Below, in pieces: positions 33,750-47,000 of a DNA stretch of 64,000 nucleotides. Position 1 is the stretch's first letter; every line of letters begins with the position of its first letter. Source of the DNA: Undaria pinnatifida (Eukaryota > Sar > Phaeophyceae > Laminariales > Alariaceae); the NCBI GenBank assembly GCA_012845835.1, contig JABAKD010000018.1, positions 5,477,279 through 5,541,278 on the forward strand. Direction: 5' to 3'. The position numbers and the translations under genes were made by a program. The notes under the pieces are model-generated. The model was not told the origin of the DNA. It worked only from the letters and a program-made list of their open reading frames with translations, and made no database searches.

Positions 33750-34930
33750 GAATGTTCCGAACTACGGCACGCACGCAGCATCATAATATTATGCTGCCCA
33801 TGCATGCTATTATTTCGCGCTCGCATGACATTTAAGAAGGATGATATGATAGGGTCGCCCATCCATGATGTCATGTGCGCATGATTATCCGTACGGAGCA
33901 GGACCTTGTCGTGCGGCCTACTGCCGGCAGCAAGAACCCACCTTGATTGACTGCAATATGTACCAGGTAGGTATGCGGTAGGACCACAACAACACATTGC
34001 TCTGCGATTGTATTCCGCGCTTGCCTTATGATGGCATTATTATTATTAGTATTCAGTAGAGATGGTACGTACGAACTTTTTCTGTGCCGGTTCTTATTTT
34101 CGAGGAGGTACGTGTACAGAGATAACAGCAGCGGGAGTGGGTCGCTTCATCGTCTGGTTCAGCAGCATGTTCGCGTGGGTCACTTGAAACAGCCCAACGT
34201 AAAGGTCGCCCGAGAACCCGCCGGAGCTGGCGCCAACTGCTTGGAAAGGCATGCACCGTAAAAAATGGGAACGGTGAAGGGGGGGAGGTTGCTTGTAATA
34301 ATACGTGACCCTTCATCTGTGTAGCAGACATACTACACGCACGCGCGTCTAGATCGGACGGAAAGACGAGACGAGAACACAACGCATCGGCCGCCCGTCG
34401 ATGATTATTAATTTGTTGTCCCCGTCTTGAAATGACGTACTTCTTGTTGTCCTTCTTGGACGAGAAAAAAAATGTTCGAAAGAAATACGTAGGAAAAAGG
34501 GAAACTGAAAATAAATGACTGTTTTCTGTTTTCCAAATACTAAGTCTACCCTTACGTGCCCCAGATGATTCTGGAAAAAAACGAAAAAAAAAGCTGTTTT
34601 CCGGATTTTAACCCCTTTTCCAGGCACCCACACCCGTCCGGTGTACACATAAACTCTATAGGTACATGACGACAAAAAAATCGACGATCACGACAATTTC
34701 AAGCTTGTACCGAGTAGCGTGAGCGCGCAGCAGTACAAGTAGAATCATGTTGCACCCGTCCCATACGAGTCATAGCGCAGGTGTTGTAGTCGGACACCAC
34801 CACTTTGATCATCGCCAACCAGCAGAGAGTGGCCGATGCCGTATATTCGTCTGTGTTCGTCAATGTTTCCCTCTAAAGCCTCAAAGATGTTAACGTGCCC
34901 CGTACCAGGTATATATTAGACTAGTCTATA
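33750..34930. other. No gene recognised
   Basis: Complex, moderately AT-rich sequence, with no coding exon or complete element. Confidence 0.45.
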
Positions 34931-34939
34931 CACATGAAA

Positions 34940-35990
34940 ATATACTCTAGCTGTGAGATCGAAGATTCCGTCGAAACCCATATTTGCAAGCTGTGTGCGA
35001 TACTCCGATCGCGCGTTTTTTATTACTGTGTGTCCTCATTAAGGATCTTTTTCTTTTTTTTTCCCCGCACACTTCTACTTTCCAGCTTCTGGACAAGCCG
35101 TGGTCACAGGTGTCGTCCCTTCTCCCCCCCGGTTCTTGCCTTCAATTTTTATCGCGCATAGGGTTCAGCAATCCCACTGCTCGTCGATTTTCCATTGAGT
35201 GTTGCTAACTCACGCTCTCGCCCTTTCCGCAAGTCAATTTGTGCACAAGAAAAAGTCCGAACGAATTTATACGAATATGCACTCGGCGGGGCTCGAACTC
35301 ACGAAACTGATCTATACCAGGCTCGATGATAACCTGATACGCCACCGGGGCGACCGGCAATCTATAGGTCGGCGACTCCCCTTGGAACTACAGTGTAGCT
35401 TGTACCAGGGTCAACAACGTGATGCTAATCAGTCTGTGCGCGGAAACGATAAAACCCGCGTTTATGACGGGGACAAAACCTGATAGCTAGCTGTCGGAGG
35501 GAATGCATCAGGTTATCAAGTGTATCCTGTAAGCCGTATAACCGGTGAGGGGAGGGCGCAGATTTCAAGGGCGTGGGGGTCGTGTTTTGAGCAAGAGGGA
35601 GCGGGGGCAACAATCTGTGCGCGGAAACTAGATATTCTGTGGATAAATCTGACGGTTGTGGAAGGAATGCATCTGTTTATCATGTATATCCTGTAAGTCC
35701 TACAACCGGTGAGGAGAGAGCGGAGTGTTCGAAGGGGGGTGGGCATTTCCAACTGCTTTAGGTCGCATAGATGTATAATTTGAAGTATCTGTTAGGAGCT
35801 TGCTATACGCGTGGTGCTAGGTCTAGGCGATGGTGCGGGTGGTGGGGAAGGAGGGGGCGTTGGGGGGGCGAATTAAATCGGAGCTACGGCATGGATGGCT
35901 AGACTAGAAAGGTAGTCATGAGGTGATATCAACTGCCTGGTAAGTGTTTAGTACTCTTCTGTCTGGCTGATTTTGATTTTCGGTGGGGCG
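34940..35990 (+). mobile_element. Composite dispersed element, copy 1, carrying a SINE
   Basis: It runs from CTAGCTGTGAGATCGAAGAT through TCGGCGACT, CAGTCTGTGCGCGGAAAC and GGAATGCATC to TACGCGTGGTGCTAGGTCTA. It is collinear with the reverse complement of 46740-47660. A SINE (35048-35355) splits the AAGGAT|ATAGGTCGGCG junction. An internal block is tandemly duplicated (35436-35600, 35613-35760). Confidence 0.75.
35048..35355 (-). mobile_element. tRNA-derived SINE, copy 3
   Basis: Reverse complement of the 59843 and 61369 copies: tRNA-like head with B-box GAGTTCGAGCCCCGCC, body GCGAGAGCGTGAGTTAGCAA, tail after GTCCAGAAGCTGGAAAGTAG ending in an A-rich stretch. Confidence 0.88.
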
Positions 35991-35999
35991 GCGGGAGAG

Positions 36000-37839
36000 A
36001 ACAAAACGAGGGGGGCTCCCGATGGGGGGGGAGGGGGGGGGATTAAACCCCTTTAGGTCGCGTGAACATCCCTTAAATATTTTGTTTTTGGGGGGGGGGG
36101 AGGGGGAGGGAAATACTGTGAAAAAGTCGTTTTCCCGGACATCAAATGCACAGACAGCTGGGGACAATTTGGTAAAAATAAAAAACGCCAGCTGTGAGAA
36201 GCTTTGAAAACAAGCACCCACTCCGATTGCTATTATTGGGCCGTTCAAATAATATAATGCGCTGAACAGCCAGCTAAATTAACCGGCACGTGGTGGGTGG
36301 ATGAAATAATTGGACACCGCGGACAGTTCTCGATCTAGACAATTTTTATAGACTAGAGACTATATTTATAGATCAGATGTTGTGCGAGAGCCGTACGTAC
36401 AGATCCCACCAGGCAAACATGTACCAAGTATGTTGTGTACAAAAGCCGTGTCGGACCCGGCAAAAATGGCCTACAGTTGTAGATCATGCAGGTCATACAC
36501 ATGAACAAAACATGCTCCGAAATATCCAAACGACGAAACGGGACTTGATCTGCCCAGTTGTGTGAAAGAGTGAGCGTGTCATCATGTCTTAATTAGCGCA
36601 GCAGAGGAGAACATCGCGTAGTCCCCTCGCCGCTTAGTACGCCCTCCAAACCAGGAGGGCAGGCCCCGAACCAGCAAAAAAAAATAGCGAAAAACTGCGG
36701 TATGTACCCTCATGACCCTGCTGACATTTTGGTTCGAATAAACAAATAAAGGGAAAACCTTCTCGCTCAGCCGCGCTCCTGACTTACAAGGCCATCATGG
36801 GAGCTCCGGCCAACCTGCCCCCGAAGTAAAAGTTTTGCGCTTATTAGAGAGAACATGTTCATATCCGACACGAGAAAAACACCCAAGATGTGAAAGCGTG
36901 GAATCAGGAAAAGGGTGCAAGTGGTAGCAGCAGTTCACGCCGCAAAAACAGTTGCTGGGCAATACAACGACAATCATCCCATTGCGCCGAACCGACACAA
37001 TTCGCCCGAAACCAATCCCGAGCTTGCGCCTCTATGCCAAGGGGGTGGGATGGAGAGGCAATCCACTCAAGAGCTAAAACATGACGCCCATGAAGAGACG
37101 GCCAAATCTTCAAGTCACAAACCCTTCGTCTCTTCGCCCATTGGTCAGTTTTACCCGGTGTGAAGCCCGGACCAACGAAGACGGCAGGCCTTCATATAAC
37201 ATTGGCCAACGTGAACGCTGCACTGTCCCCCTCTCCCCTCTCCCCCTCCTCCCCTCGATCTACCAGATGTTTCTAGCAAATCAAGGGCCAACTCTTCGTG
37301 CGCTGCCTCCCCCCCCCCCCACCCCCCCGTCCATACGCCTCCGCAATGAGCAGCGACGCCTCATCTCCGCGGTACGCGTTCAAAAATTGGGGTCAAATTT
37401 GGCCGTGTAATACTAAGATGAGAGCAGAGATAACAGCAGGGGGTCTCGCAAACGGAGAGTATCCAAACGGCCGACAACACCGGTTGTTTCTCCACTTCCT
37501 GGATCCTATCCAAACCCCAACCCCCACAGGGAAAGGCAGCCTAGATCCATTCCTAACGAGCAGGAGGAGGCGGTAGACATGAGTAGGACGCCTCAAGCCT
37601 ACCCCCACCCCATCCGCCGCCCAAGTCAAGACACCAGACACAAAACCAAATCCGTTTCTAGTTCTAAAAGTGCCCACGATAAGAGGGGAGAAAAAAACGA
37701 AAACAAAACAGGGCTCGTCGGTTTCAAGCGTTCGGCTATAATCGTGGATATATTTAATCGTGAATACCTACTTTCCCGGGCGAAAATAGCAGCGGGTAAT
37801 AGCATACGTACGACAAAAAATCCTTAATTTCCCATTGTT
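36000..37839. other. No gene; 3' flank of FCP gene
   Basis: It contains G-runs (36019-36037, 36090-36110), a short hairpin GCCCTCC-AAACCA-GGAGGGC near 36640-36662 and a CCC-rich stretch (37308-37328). No exon recognised. Confidence 0.5.
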
Positions 37840-38049
37840 TTACGCGTGGAAAGGTACGCCGCCGCCAAGGAGCAGCGACTGGTGGACGAGCCCCCCGATG
37901 GCGGACATCGCCAGGCGGCCGTTCTTGATCTCTTGCAACTGGTACCTCTCGCGCACTTCCGCCGATTTGGTGGATAGCCTGAGCGGGTCGAACCCGAAGT
38001 CTCCGGGCGTCTCGCCGTCGTCGTGCATGGTGTCCATCGTCATCTTCCC
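37840..38049 (-). CDS. FCP/LHC exon 2 (helix C)
   Basis: Acceptor TTCTCAG is followed by GGG AAG ATG ACG, giving [20 protein letters not shown], then the LRL and helix-C segments with EIKNGRLAM. The stop TAA falls after [15 protein letters not shown] shortly before the stop could be a cryptic donor, so an alternative C-terminus is possible. Confidence 0.88.
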   Translation of the reverse strand, partial: GKMTMDTMHDDGETPGDFGFDPLRLSTKSAEVRERYQLQEIKNGRLAMSAIGGLVHQSLLLGGGVPFHA

Positions 38050-41000
38050 CTGAGAACGTTAGACGGGGAAGGGGGGGAGGGGGCAGCGAGAGAAGGGAGG
38101 GAGGGAGGGTTAAAAAATGACCTCATTTTCACAAGGTGGTGTTGGACAGGATACCTATGGCATTTTCAGAGCGATTTCGTCTTATTTACCCATTTCCAAG
38201 CCTTTATCCTCTGATCAGTCTAAAACCAAGTGTTTCATCCCCACAATGAGAGTTAAGTGGTCAAAAGGTTCAGCTTCGAGGGGTACGTGGACAACCATGG
38301 CTTCAAACTCGTGGAAGCACCATCAAAACACAATACTGTCAACGTCCTACAAAGAGCAAGGCTGCCCGTCCTTTACTGTTAGGATTGGAGATTGTTACTG
38401 CTCGAGACAGAGGACGGAGGCCAGCGCAACCGAAAGCTATTAATGGTCAAGAAAACATTTCCGAGGAGACACTTGACATAATTGCATGCAAAGATGAGGA
38501 TCGAGCCTAAAATTGTCGACCTCACAGCTGACGTTACAACAATTTTATAAACCGAAAAGCTTATCTCAAGCTAATTCCATATACTTCGTTCCTGTATGCC
38601 TACAGAAAAGCCGCGCGCATCTTAATGCAGTACTGAGCAGTGCGTCTCAGCAGAATGTGGGCAGCGAAAATCCTTTTCCAGCCCAAAGGTGTCGACCAAA
38701 AAATACTGGTATTTACTTCGTCCAATCAACCGTGTATGACAAACGTAGCGGGAGTAAAAAACGATGATAAGCTCCGTCCAGTCAACCGAGCAAGTGTAAC
38801 TTGAGGGCGCAGCAGTACGACAAAAAGCACTCTGCCCGAGCCCGTGTCAAACGGCTCCTTCCATCTTCGTCCGGACAACAAAATCAGCGGCATCCACCTG
38901 CCAACAGGTGGCCGATAATGTAATCGCCACTATTGGTCTTCGCGTGCTCCTTCGGAAGTCCCAATAGAGTTGACGACAAGAAAATTTTTATGGCCGACTT
39001 TAACCCGAGTATGGCCCACACCTAGCAGCGACGACTCAACGTCTCGCCACATTTCACTACAAGGACACTGTTACTGGGTGACTGGTTTCACAAAACTGCT
39101 TTGGCTGTTTTTTCGCACATACCGACGTCACAATGACAACGACAACATACGACGCAGATAGGCGACGAACAGCCGGTAACCATGCTGCGATCGCTGATTT
39201 CTTCCCCAAAGTCCCAGACGGGATACAAGGAAAAAAAAAGAAACGGTGTTGGCCGAAACACCCATATATTGTCAGCAGTACGCCGCCTACCGTGTCACAC
39301 AGCACGCCAAAGACTACACCATCCTGAACCAGTTTTAAAGCTGTTTTGTGTCGACAGGCGGTAGAGTGAAGACGCCTATCGACGCGCCTATCGACGATAG
39401 TTCTCCAAAGCCGCCATTTTCATTTTCGGGGTGTGCCACCGTAGTTCTGGGAAACTTCGGCTTTGAAAACTATCCCAGGAGGGGTGTTATCTTGCGTGCT
39501 ATATATACATCACCAATTACCACTGTGCCAGATATCTACTATCGTCGTCGTGATTGCGATGGCGGCATATGCCAAAGATACTACCAGGTACCTACTATAG
39601 AGCAGTAGCGTGAAACCAACAACAGGGTGGTGACCGTGTCCATTAAATGTGGCAACAAACATTGGATCGCTGCCGGACGTGAGCCCTGCTCGGGATATAC
39701 GAGTGTAAGCTATCCGTTATAGAACCATACCCCTCGTTCAGCGCAAACTAACATGGAGACAGAGTGGTTTCGTTCTTGAAGAGGGCACAGAGTAAAGCCC
39801 ATCCATCGGCAAAACAAGCTGCCTTTACGTCCGCGGCTAATGCTATGTTTCTCATGTTTATGGAATCATTTCGAGGCCAGCATCGGGAGCAAAGCCCAGC
39901 CAACGACAGTGCCAGACAGCGGTGCCCATCGATTTTTTTGCTTCAGTCCTGCCCTTGGGGGAGAGCAACAAAACATCGGGCAGCTACGCTACATAGGGCA
40001 TATGCACACCTGAAACATTGAGCTGACAGTTGGCAGAGAGCACAGTCATCGATGACCGCTAGCAGTTAGTGATATCTTACGTGGAGTTGCCGCATCTCTC
40101 TGAACGAAAAAATATAACCTGGGGTCCGTCCGGGAACGCCAGGCAGGGGTTTCTTCGCAACCGGATTGAGTTGCCGCATCTCTCTGAACGAAAAAACATT
40201 ACCTGGGGTCCGTCCGGGAACGCCAGGCAGGGGTTTCTCCGCAACCGGATACGTTTCGCTTCGCAAACAAGATGCGCCACAAAACCCATCCGCAATTTGA
40301 CTATTGGCTTTCACTTCGAACTGCGAAAAAATATCCTATTATAATACTGAAACCCCACCCCGCTCGAACATCTGCGCCCATTCCCGAAGGGCTGGCGCGG
40401 CCGATATCAACTAAGCAACGGCGCTCGTACAGACCGTCCTTTGTCACGCGGTTGACACGGCCCACGTGGTTTGGCCCCACAAAAGGGGTGGCCCGAGCGA
40501 TCGACAGATTAATAAGCATGTAAAGCTGAGAATGAGGATCAACAGGTTACACCGGTTTGAACTCACAGCTTATGCATAATAACGTAGCTGGGAAAGCCAA
40601 ATTCCAAATTGTGTCCTCAAAACTCGGAAGCACGTACGGACACGCCTTCAACTTTCAAAGGGAGGTCGTCCCCCAAGTGTTAATAGTGGCTTCAGTAAAA
40701 ACTACAAGTTTATGAATCTCGAAACAAGCTTGGGTCTTGACACAAGACATTTTCAACGTGTCCGCAGCACGCAGGTTATTCGCAACCTTCGTAAACTTGT
40801 GGGCGTTGGTTTGAGAATATGGATCATGCTACATCTCCGTCGGCGGCCGTTGAACCCAGCTTCAACCAGCTCGAAAGGGGTTCGCATCATGGGGGAGGCG
40901 GTGAATGGTAGGAACTTGAACTGTTGATAGCTGGTGGTAAGTAGTAGTTTGTACGCAAGCACGCAAAGGCCGCGGTCCCAACAAACAGGGACACACATAA

Positions 41001-44000
41001 CGCCCACAGGGTTCTCGGTAGAGAAAATAAACAAACCAACACTCAGGCGAGCGGGCGGGGAGTCACGATTGGCCTGACGGCCACAAAATTGCCAAGCACT
41101 CTGCGACAGATAGTACGGCTATGAACGGATAACAGGCAAGACGGGAAGACGGGACAACGGACACGACACACCCGCGGAAGAAATTGCTAGCGTCGCCATT
41201 GCCTGTTATTGCTTAACCACAGCTGCACTACGTAGCGTTTCAGGGACAAAGACAAGATCACTGTCGGCAGGAACTTGCATAGAAGGATACCAAAAAAAAC
41301 TGCCGTCGCCGCGTGTGGCGGTGGAAAGTTGTGAGTGTTTCATTATATCGACGGTCGAAACACCACTGTTTGATCCTGATAAAAAAAAAGGCTTCAGCCA
41401 TCACAAAAAAAGCTTCCCTCTCATTCAACGTCGTGAAAAAGTAGCAACTCGCTTACAACACCCAAACAAACAACCTGGTAATAATATTATTACAAGTAGT
41501 GCAAGCTTGGGAATTTCTGCAGAAATTTTACGCTATGACGCGACGGACCCATCAAGGGCCACATTCGCCCTGGATACACCTTTGGTGTCTGCGACGACGT
41601 CGACTTGCTCTGGAGGCGGCCACGTTTCGATCCGAGAAGGGGTGTGATTTATTTTTTTCTCCCACGTCTGCTTAAACAGAAACCACAACCTTTCTGCCTG
41701 CCCACTCTCACCAACTGGGACTGCCCAACTACCCCCCCCCAGCGCGGGGAGCTGCCCCACCCCGCAGTCGTGCCACCGTTGCGAGAAGCAACTTTGTCGG
41801 GTCAACCGGGGGGGCAGCCTCCTTCTTGCATGCAAGGACGTCGATTGCGCTGCGGGTGCGGGTACACCCCGCTTCAAGAAAACTTGTCATCTTTGATATC
41901 GCGAAACGCGAGTGCCTGCCATCGATGGGCCCGAGGCGAGCAAAGCTTGGCGTTGCCATAAATCGCCCCGGGCCCGTCGGAGTCGCACATTCGCGTTTCG
42001 CGATGACAGAAATCGCACCCGTTCATGTAAAGGCGTACGCCCACACTTCCATCGCAGTCGACCTTCTCGAAGGCACCAAAAGTGTGGCCGCCCCGGCTAG
42101 CACGGCAAAGCTCTTTGTCGCAGCGCCACACGGCCGTCAGGGGGTACATATGGTCGCCAGGAGACATCTAGGTGTCATCCCCGGGTTTTCTGGTGGATAC
42201 GGAATATTGTACTATGCGTGTGACGAATTGCTGATGCTGCTGTGGAACATCGCACTAGTTGGAATAAGGTTAAGGGATGTCAAGATACGAAGATACCCGG
42301 GGGGCTTCGAAGCGGCGGGCTAACGCCCGCTTGCGGCTCCGCGCATCATGTCCGTAAGACAGGTAGCAAACGCATCGGAGAGGGACCGTAAAAGCGACAA
42401 ATTGCTGCCAAGGAGTACGGAGTGGTAATAAATCAGTTGATAGTGTTGCAAGTACGAGGTGGAGCGAGTTTGGAGGGGGGTTGTACATAGTGAAGGGAGA
42501 AAGCAATGGGACGAGTACAGCAGTGAGGCAGCCCAGGCACGGCGCAAGCACGCCCGAGGCCTCCTCCGACACAGTCGGGGTTGGGCAGCAAGATGACGAA
42601 GTTTCGGGCCGAGGGGAGATCCTCATCGCAAGCTAGCACGGCAAAAGCTCAAAAAAACGTCTAAGAAAAGCTGAGGAGCCTTCTCCGAACAGCAGCTGCG
42701 CATCACAATCCTAGAGCGGAAAGCTACCGCGGTTCCAGCGCAGTCCGTATCCGCGCACGCACAGAAGCTACACACCACACCACTTATGTATGATGCATAG
42801 TTGAGTCTATCCTGTCGCTGCATTAACTTCTGCAGTAGACATCAATTGTCGAAAGTTTCAATTTTCAGGCCACTTAAACCATTTCTTACAGTCGGATTTT
42901 GTCAGTCAAAAACGGCCTTTTTCGACTCAAGCCCATATCGGGCTCTTACACAGTTTAAAAAGGGCTTTCTCGACTATTTTTTCCGAAAAACTATATTTTT
43001 TCGGCTGGATCTGCCAGTCGAAAAACTCAGTCGAAAAAGTTTTTACACCTGTTTTTTTAACCCATCGCATCGCTCATCCCACCACAAAACACACACCCAT
43101 ACGCCACACACCTATACCAGGTACCACACAGCAGTACCATACAACAGCGCCGACACTGCCTTGGCTATCGCTGCTCTTGCTTCTCGCCGCAAGTCAGCGT
43201 GGCGTACTCCTAGCTTCGCTGGCCAGCAGCGTGTATCATACGACGACAGCAGCGTGTATCATACGACGACAGCAGCGTGTATCACACGACGATAGCAGCG
43301 CGCGGTATCGATGTCATTTGGCTACGCCTGCGGTAGCTTTGGCGGCTTTCGGCTAAAGTTCAACGCCACCAACCCGCTTGGACGAGGCTTCGTCGCGCGC
43401 GAAGCACGCGTTGCTCGCGGGGAGCGCGAGAAGCACAGAGCTGCCAACCGATTTTCGACTGCCATGCAGCAGTACTCCCTCACACCAACCGCCTTTCGGA
43501 AGCGCACAAAAACTATAAAATCGACTCGACTGACGATAAGAAGAAGGACCAGAAGAATCCAGTCGAAAAAAAGTCCAGTCGAACAATGCCGTTCTTGACT
43601 GGCGGATTCCGACTGTGTAAGAAATGGCCTTACACAATCAAGAGGACCCAGAAACGCCGGCCGAGGCTTATTTTGGTTCTTAGCAAAGAGAGAAACTCTT
43701 CACTACTTCCAGTTTGACGGCTTCATTTTCGTTTTTCGCGGCGAATCTCAAGCCTGTCTTTCTGATTACTGCTACTTCCCTAAAAAAATGACCACAACGA
43801 TTTTAAGTTACTGCAGTTATCCCAGAAAACGCGAGTGCAGTTCTAAAGCGGCCCATCAATAGACGCTCTGCCTATAGGCGAAGGCCAGCGAAGGCTCAAA
43901 ACTCTTTGATTTAGTTGAAACCCTGTAGGAGACCCACGAGTGATACTCGTCATATTCTCTAGACTGTTTTTCGGCCTGAAGATCACGTTAGCACCCATAA

Positions 44001-47000
44001 ACATGAGTTCAGGACACCTAAATAACACGAAAAAGTTGAAGAAAAAAAAGACAGGCTGTCAGTTACAGGAATCCGTGCCATTGGGAAACCGTTATACAGA
44101 AGTTAGTGTAGGACGTATTCTGTTCAAAACAAGAAATCCAGCCTTTGGGTATGAGGTGTGGTATTGGTGTTTTTTTTTTTAGTTTAGGACGCATTCTGTC
44201 CCAAATGATAAACCCAGCCTGGGGTCTGTTATTTGCGTTTGTTTTTAGGTGTTCTGTCCCTGTATAACGATAAGGCTTTCACCAATGAGGGGTCATGAAC
44301 CTGCGGTGGTCGGTGTTTCTTCGCCAGGAAAGCGACCTCGCTCAACGGAAGAGCATTCGGCAACATCACGGTGTTACCAAGCTGTTCATGTACTGGTATT
44401 GAACGCCACGTGCTCGTACTTTCGTACGAGTAGTGCTCGCGGAAGAAGCGTTCGTCCTCCAACTAACGCCGATAGGGTATGAGCGGCGTAGTTGGGAACG
44501 TGCTGGTATGGCATGGGCCTCCAACATACGCCTGGTGTTTCCCACTCTTGTCACATTCTTCGAAGTATGGTGAGAGTCCTGCGTTTCCACCGCCGGGAGG
44601 TCGTGATCTCCCGTCTTTCCGGGACAAGGGGGTGTTCTAACTATTGAACTATGACGGCTCAGTGTGACAGGCTGAGGAGATGACCGCCGCTTCAATACAG
44701 GGGTAAGAGCAGAAGCACCTGGGACAGGAAATAAGTGAGGGCAGTGCGCGAGCACTCCTTGCTGTTGCTTCGTAGCTCAACCCAAGGACATGCCACCAGT
44801 CCTCCAGGAATCTGCTGTGACAATCCGCCGAGCGGTAAGATGCAAGGCTGGAGTGCGCAATGACGAGCCAGTGTCAGGACGTTCCCAACGAACAGCTCCC
44901 AAAATGACCATGGGGCTCAAGGTTTCGACTGATGCAGTAGGCATGTTGGTTTCGAGGATACGGAATCCACATCCCCCAGTTTCACAAAAGGCAAACATGC
45001 TACCAGGTATAGATAAGGGTACGTTGGACACCACGGTTTGACCCCTTGGCTGCTCGCCTCCTACACTAGAACTCTTTTATGGCACGGTCGAAGAGGCCTT
45101 GACTCGCCCAAAACGACCAGTCTCCATCGTAGCGTCACAGATGTGGTTCGAAACGTTCTACACGTCGGAAATATCACGATCTATATCATATACGAAGCAT
45201 AGATCAGATAAATCCCCACAGAGTCGTTGTGATATGTTGTCCGGGATCTATGCAATTACACATCCGGACCCAGGAAACATGTGCTAGGTAGGTCATTCAG
45301 ATCATCCGGCTCTAGTAGGTCCTTCAGATCATCCGGCTCACTAAGTAACAGGCCATGCAGACCCTTTTACCAGGGACCTATCTGCCCTGGAAGACACCAA
45401 TCATGAATAGGCATCTGTCTGATCTTTATGTGTGCACTGCTGTTTCTCCTATCATGCATGATTCACAATGCATGCATAGCGCCAGGAACGACGTCTCAAG
45501 GCCCGACCGCCGTCGATCAACTGAAAGGAATAAATGGGAGGGACTTTGAGGCTGATATCCGGCATTTTGCGCCGTCAAAAACAAAATAGCCAACATGTTC
45601 GGTAACGACGTTTGCTGTAAATGCGAAGAGCACATGCACAGCAGTGGTCGAATCCTGCCGCCAGTGCCAGTACTTGTGCCGAAAACTCACAGTTTTAGTG
45701 GGGAAACAAAAATTATGCTACTAATAGTATACCTCCGCGTTCTGCCGAAAACGAGTTCTTCGACCGAGCTGTGCCCGCTGTTTGCTCCCTGCGGACACTG
45801 ATTTCCCCACCCTTTTGTTGCGTTGACCTCCCCCGCCCCCCCGAAGGTGCTTCGTCTCGAAAGGGATGCGTGATCAATGGCCAAATGACTACATAAGGCA
45901 AGCAAGAAAACTTACCTACGCACTCAACCACATGCACCAACAGCCCTGACCAAGCCATCCATCCGCAAACCATCCACCATACATGATAGAGCAATGTAGT
46001 GGAAACTACTGGAATAAATGATTACGCAGTATTTATGTGATTTTAGATCTAAACCAAAATTCCCCACCCAAAGTAAACATACCAACATCGATCATTATAG
46101 TGGAGAAGAACGTGTTTTTTTTACAAAATACTGAGTAATAGGACCCCTCCCATTAAGAAAAAAATTACGCACACACCTGGTACCTGGTATAGTCTATTAC
46201 AAGTACCAACAAGCTGCTTGAAAAGACGAGTATTGACCCGGAAATTGTCGAACTCACAGCTGACGTATTGAAAATATTTTATAAGATGTTAGAGTGACAG
46301 CGTATCAATTTAGAACCGTGGGTTTGAGCCCCACAGTCTTTTTGGGGGGGGAGTAGCCCACATTAAATCTCGAATGCTGCATTAATATTAACATATTAGA
46401 TACTGTATTCGTACTCCTCCCGATATTGAAGCGGGGGAAAAACAAAATAAACCACCTACCAAACATACGATAGAGCAGTATAGTGGAAACTACAGTAATA
46501 AATTAATTAAATAGATATGATGTTAGATCTAGCTCAAAATTCCCCACCTAAAGTAAAATGCCAACACACGAAGACCACTGATAGGGACAGCTTACGCTAT
46601 ACCTACAATGGGACCCGAAGGGTGCGCCAGCTAGCGTTGGGCTGCGAAAGCAACTGAGTTAAATCGACACACGACGCGTACGAAAATACGTGCAAGTGTG
46701 GTGAGCTAAAGCTTTATTTTTCCCCATCCGCCGGAGGATGAAGAAAAAAAAAAACTAACCATTATAGTGGAGAAAAACGAAAAATACCATATTCCCCACC
46801 ACCCGCACCATCGTCTAGACCTAGCACCACGCGTATAACAAACCCCTACAACTATGCGACCTAAATATATATTTTTTAAACCCTTCCCGCCCCCCGCCAT
46901 CCCCACCCCCTCGAACGCTCCGCCCTCTCCTCATTGGTTGTACGACTTACAGGATATACATGATAAACTGGTGCACTCTTTCCAAAACCATCAGATTTAT

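Noticed and set aside
41605-42323. A standalone gene on the plus strand (frames of 118 and 165 aa)
   Set aside because: The frames span an inverted duplication inside the FCP intron and match each other rather than any family I know; reported instead as a repeat.
44335-44365. tRNA D-arm-like CGCTCAACGGAAGAGC
   Set aside because: No downstream T-arm or closing acceptor stem on the same strand.
44560-44665. Possible tRNA-Asp gene (minus): GTTCAATAGTTAGAAC D-arm and a TTGTCCC loop
   Set aside because: The acceptor stem does not pair and the T-loop lacks TTCGA; at best a relic.
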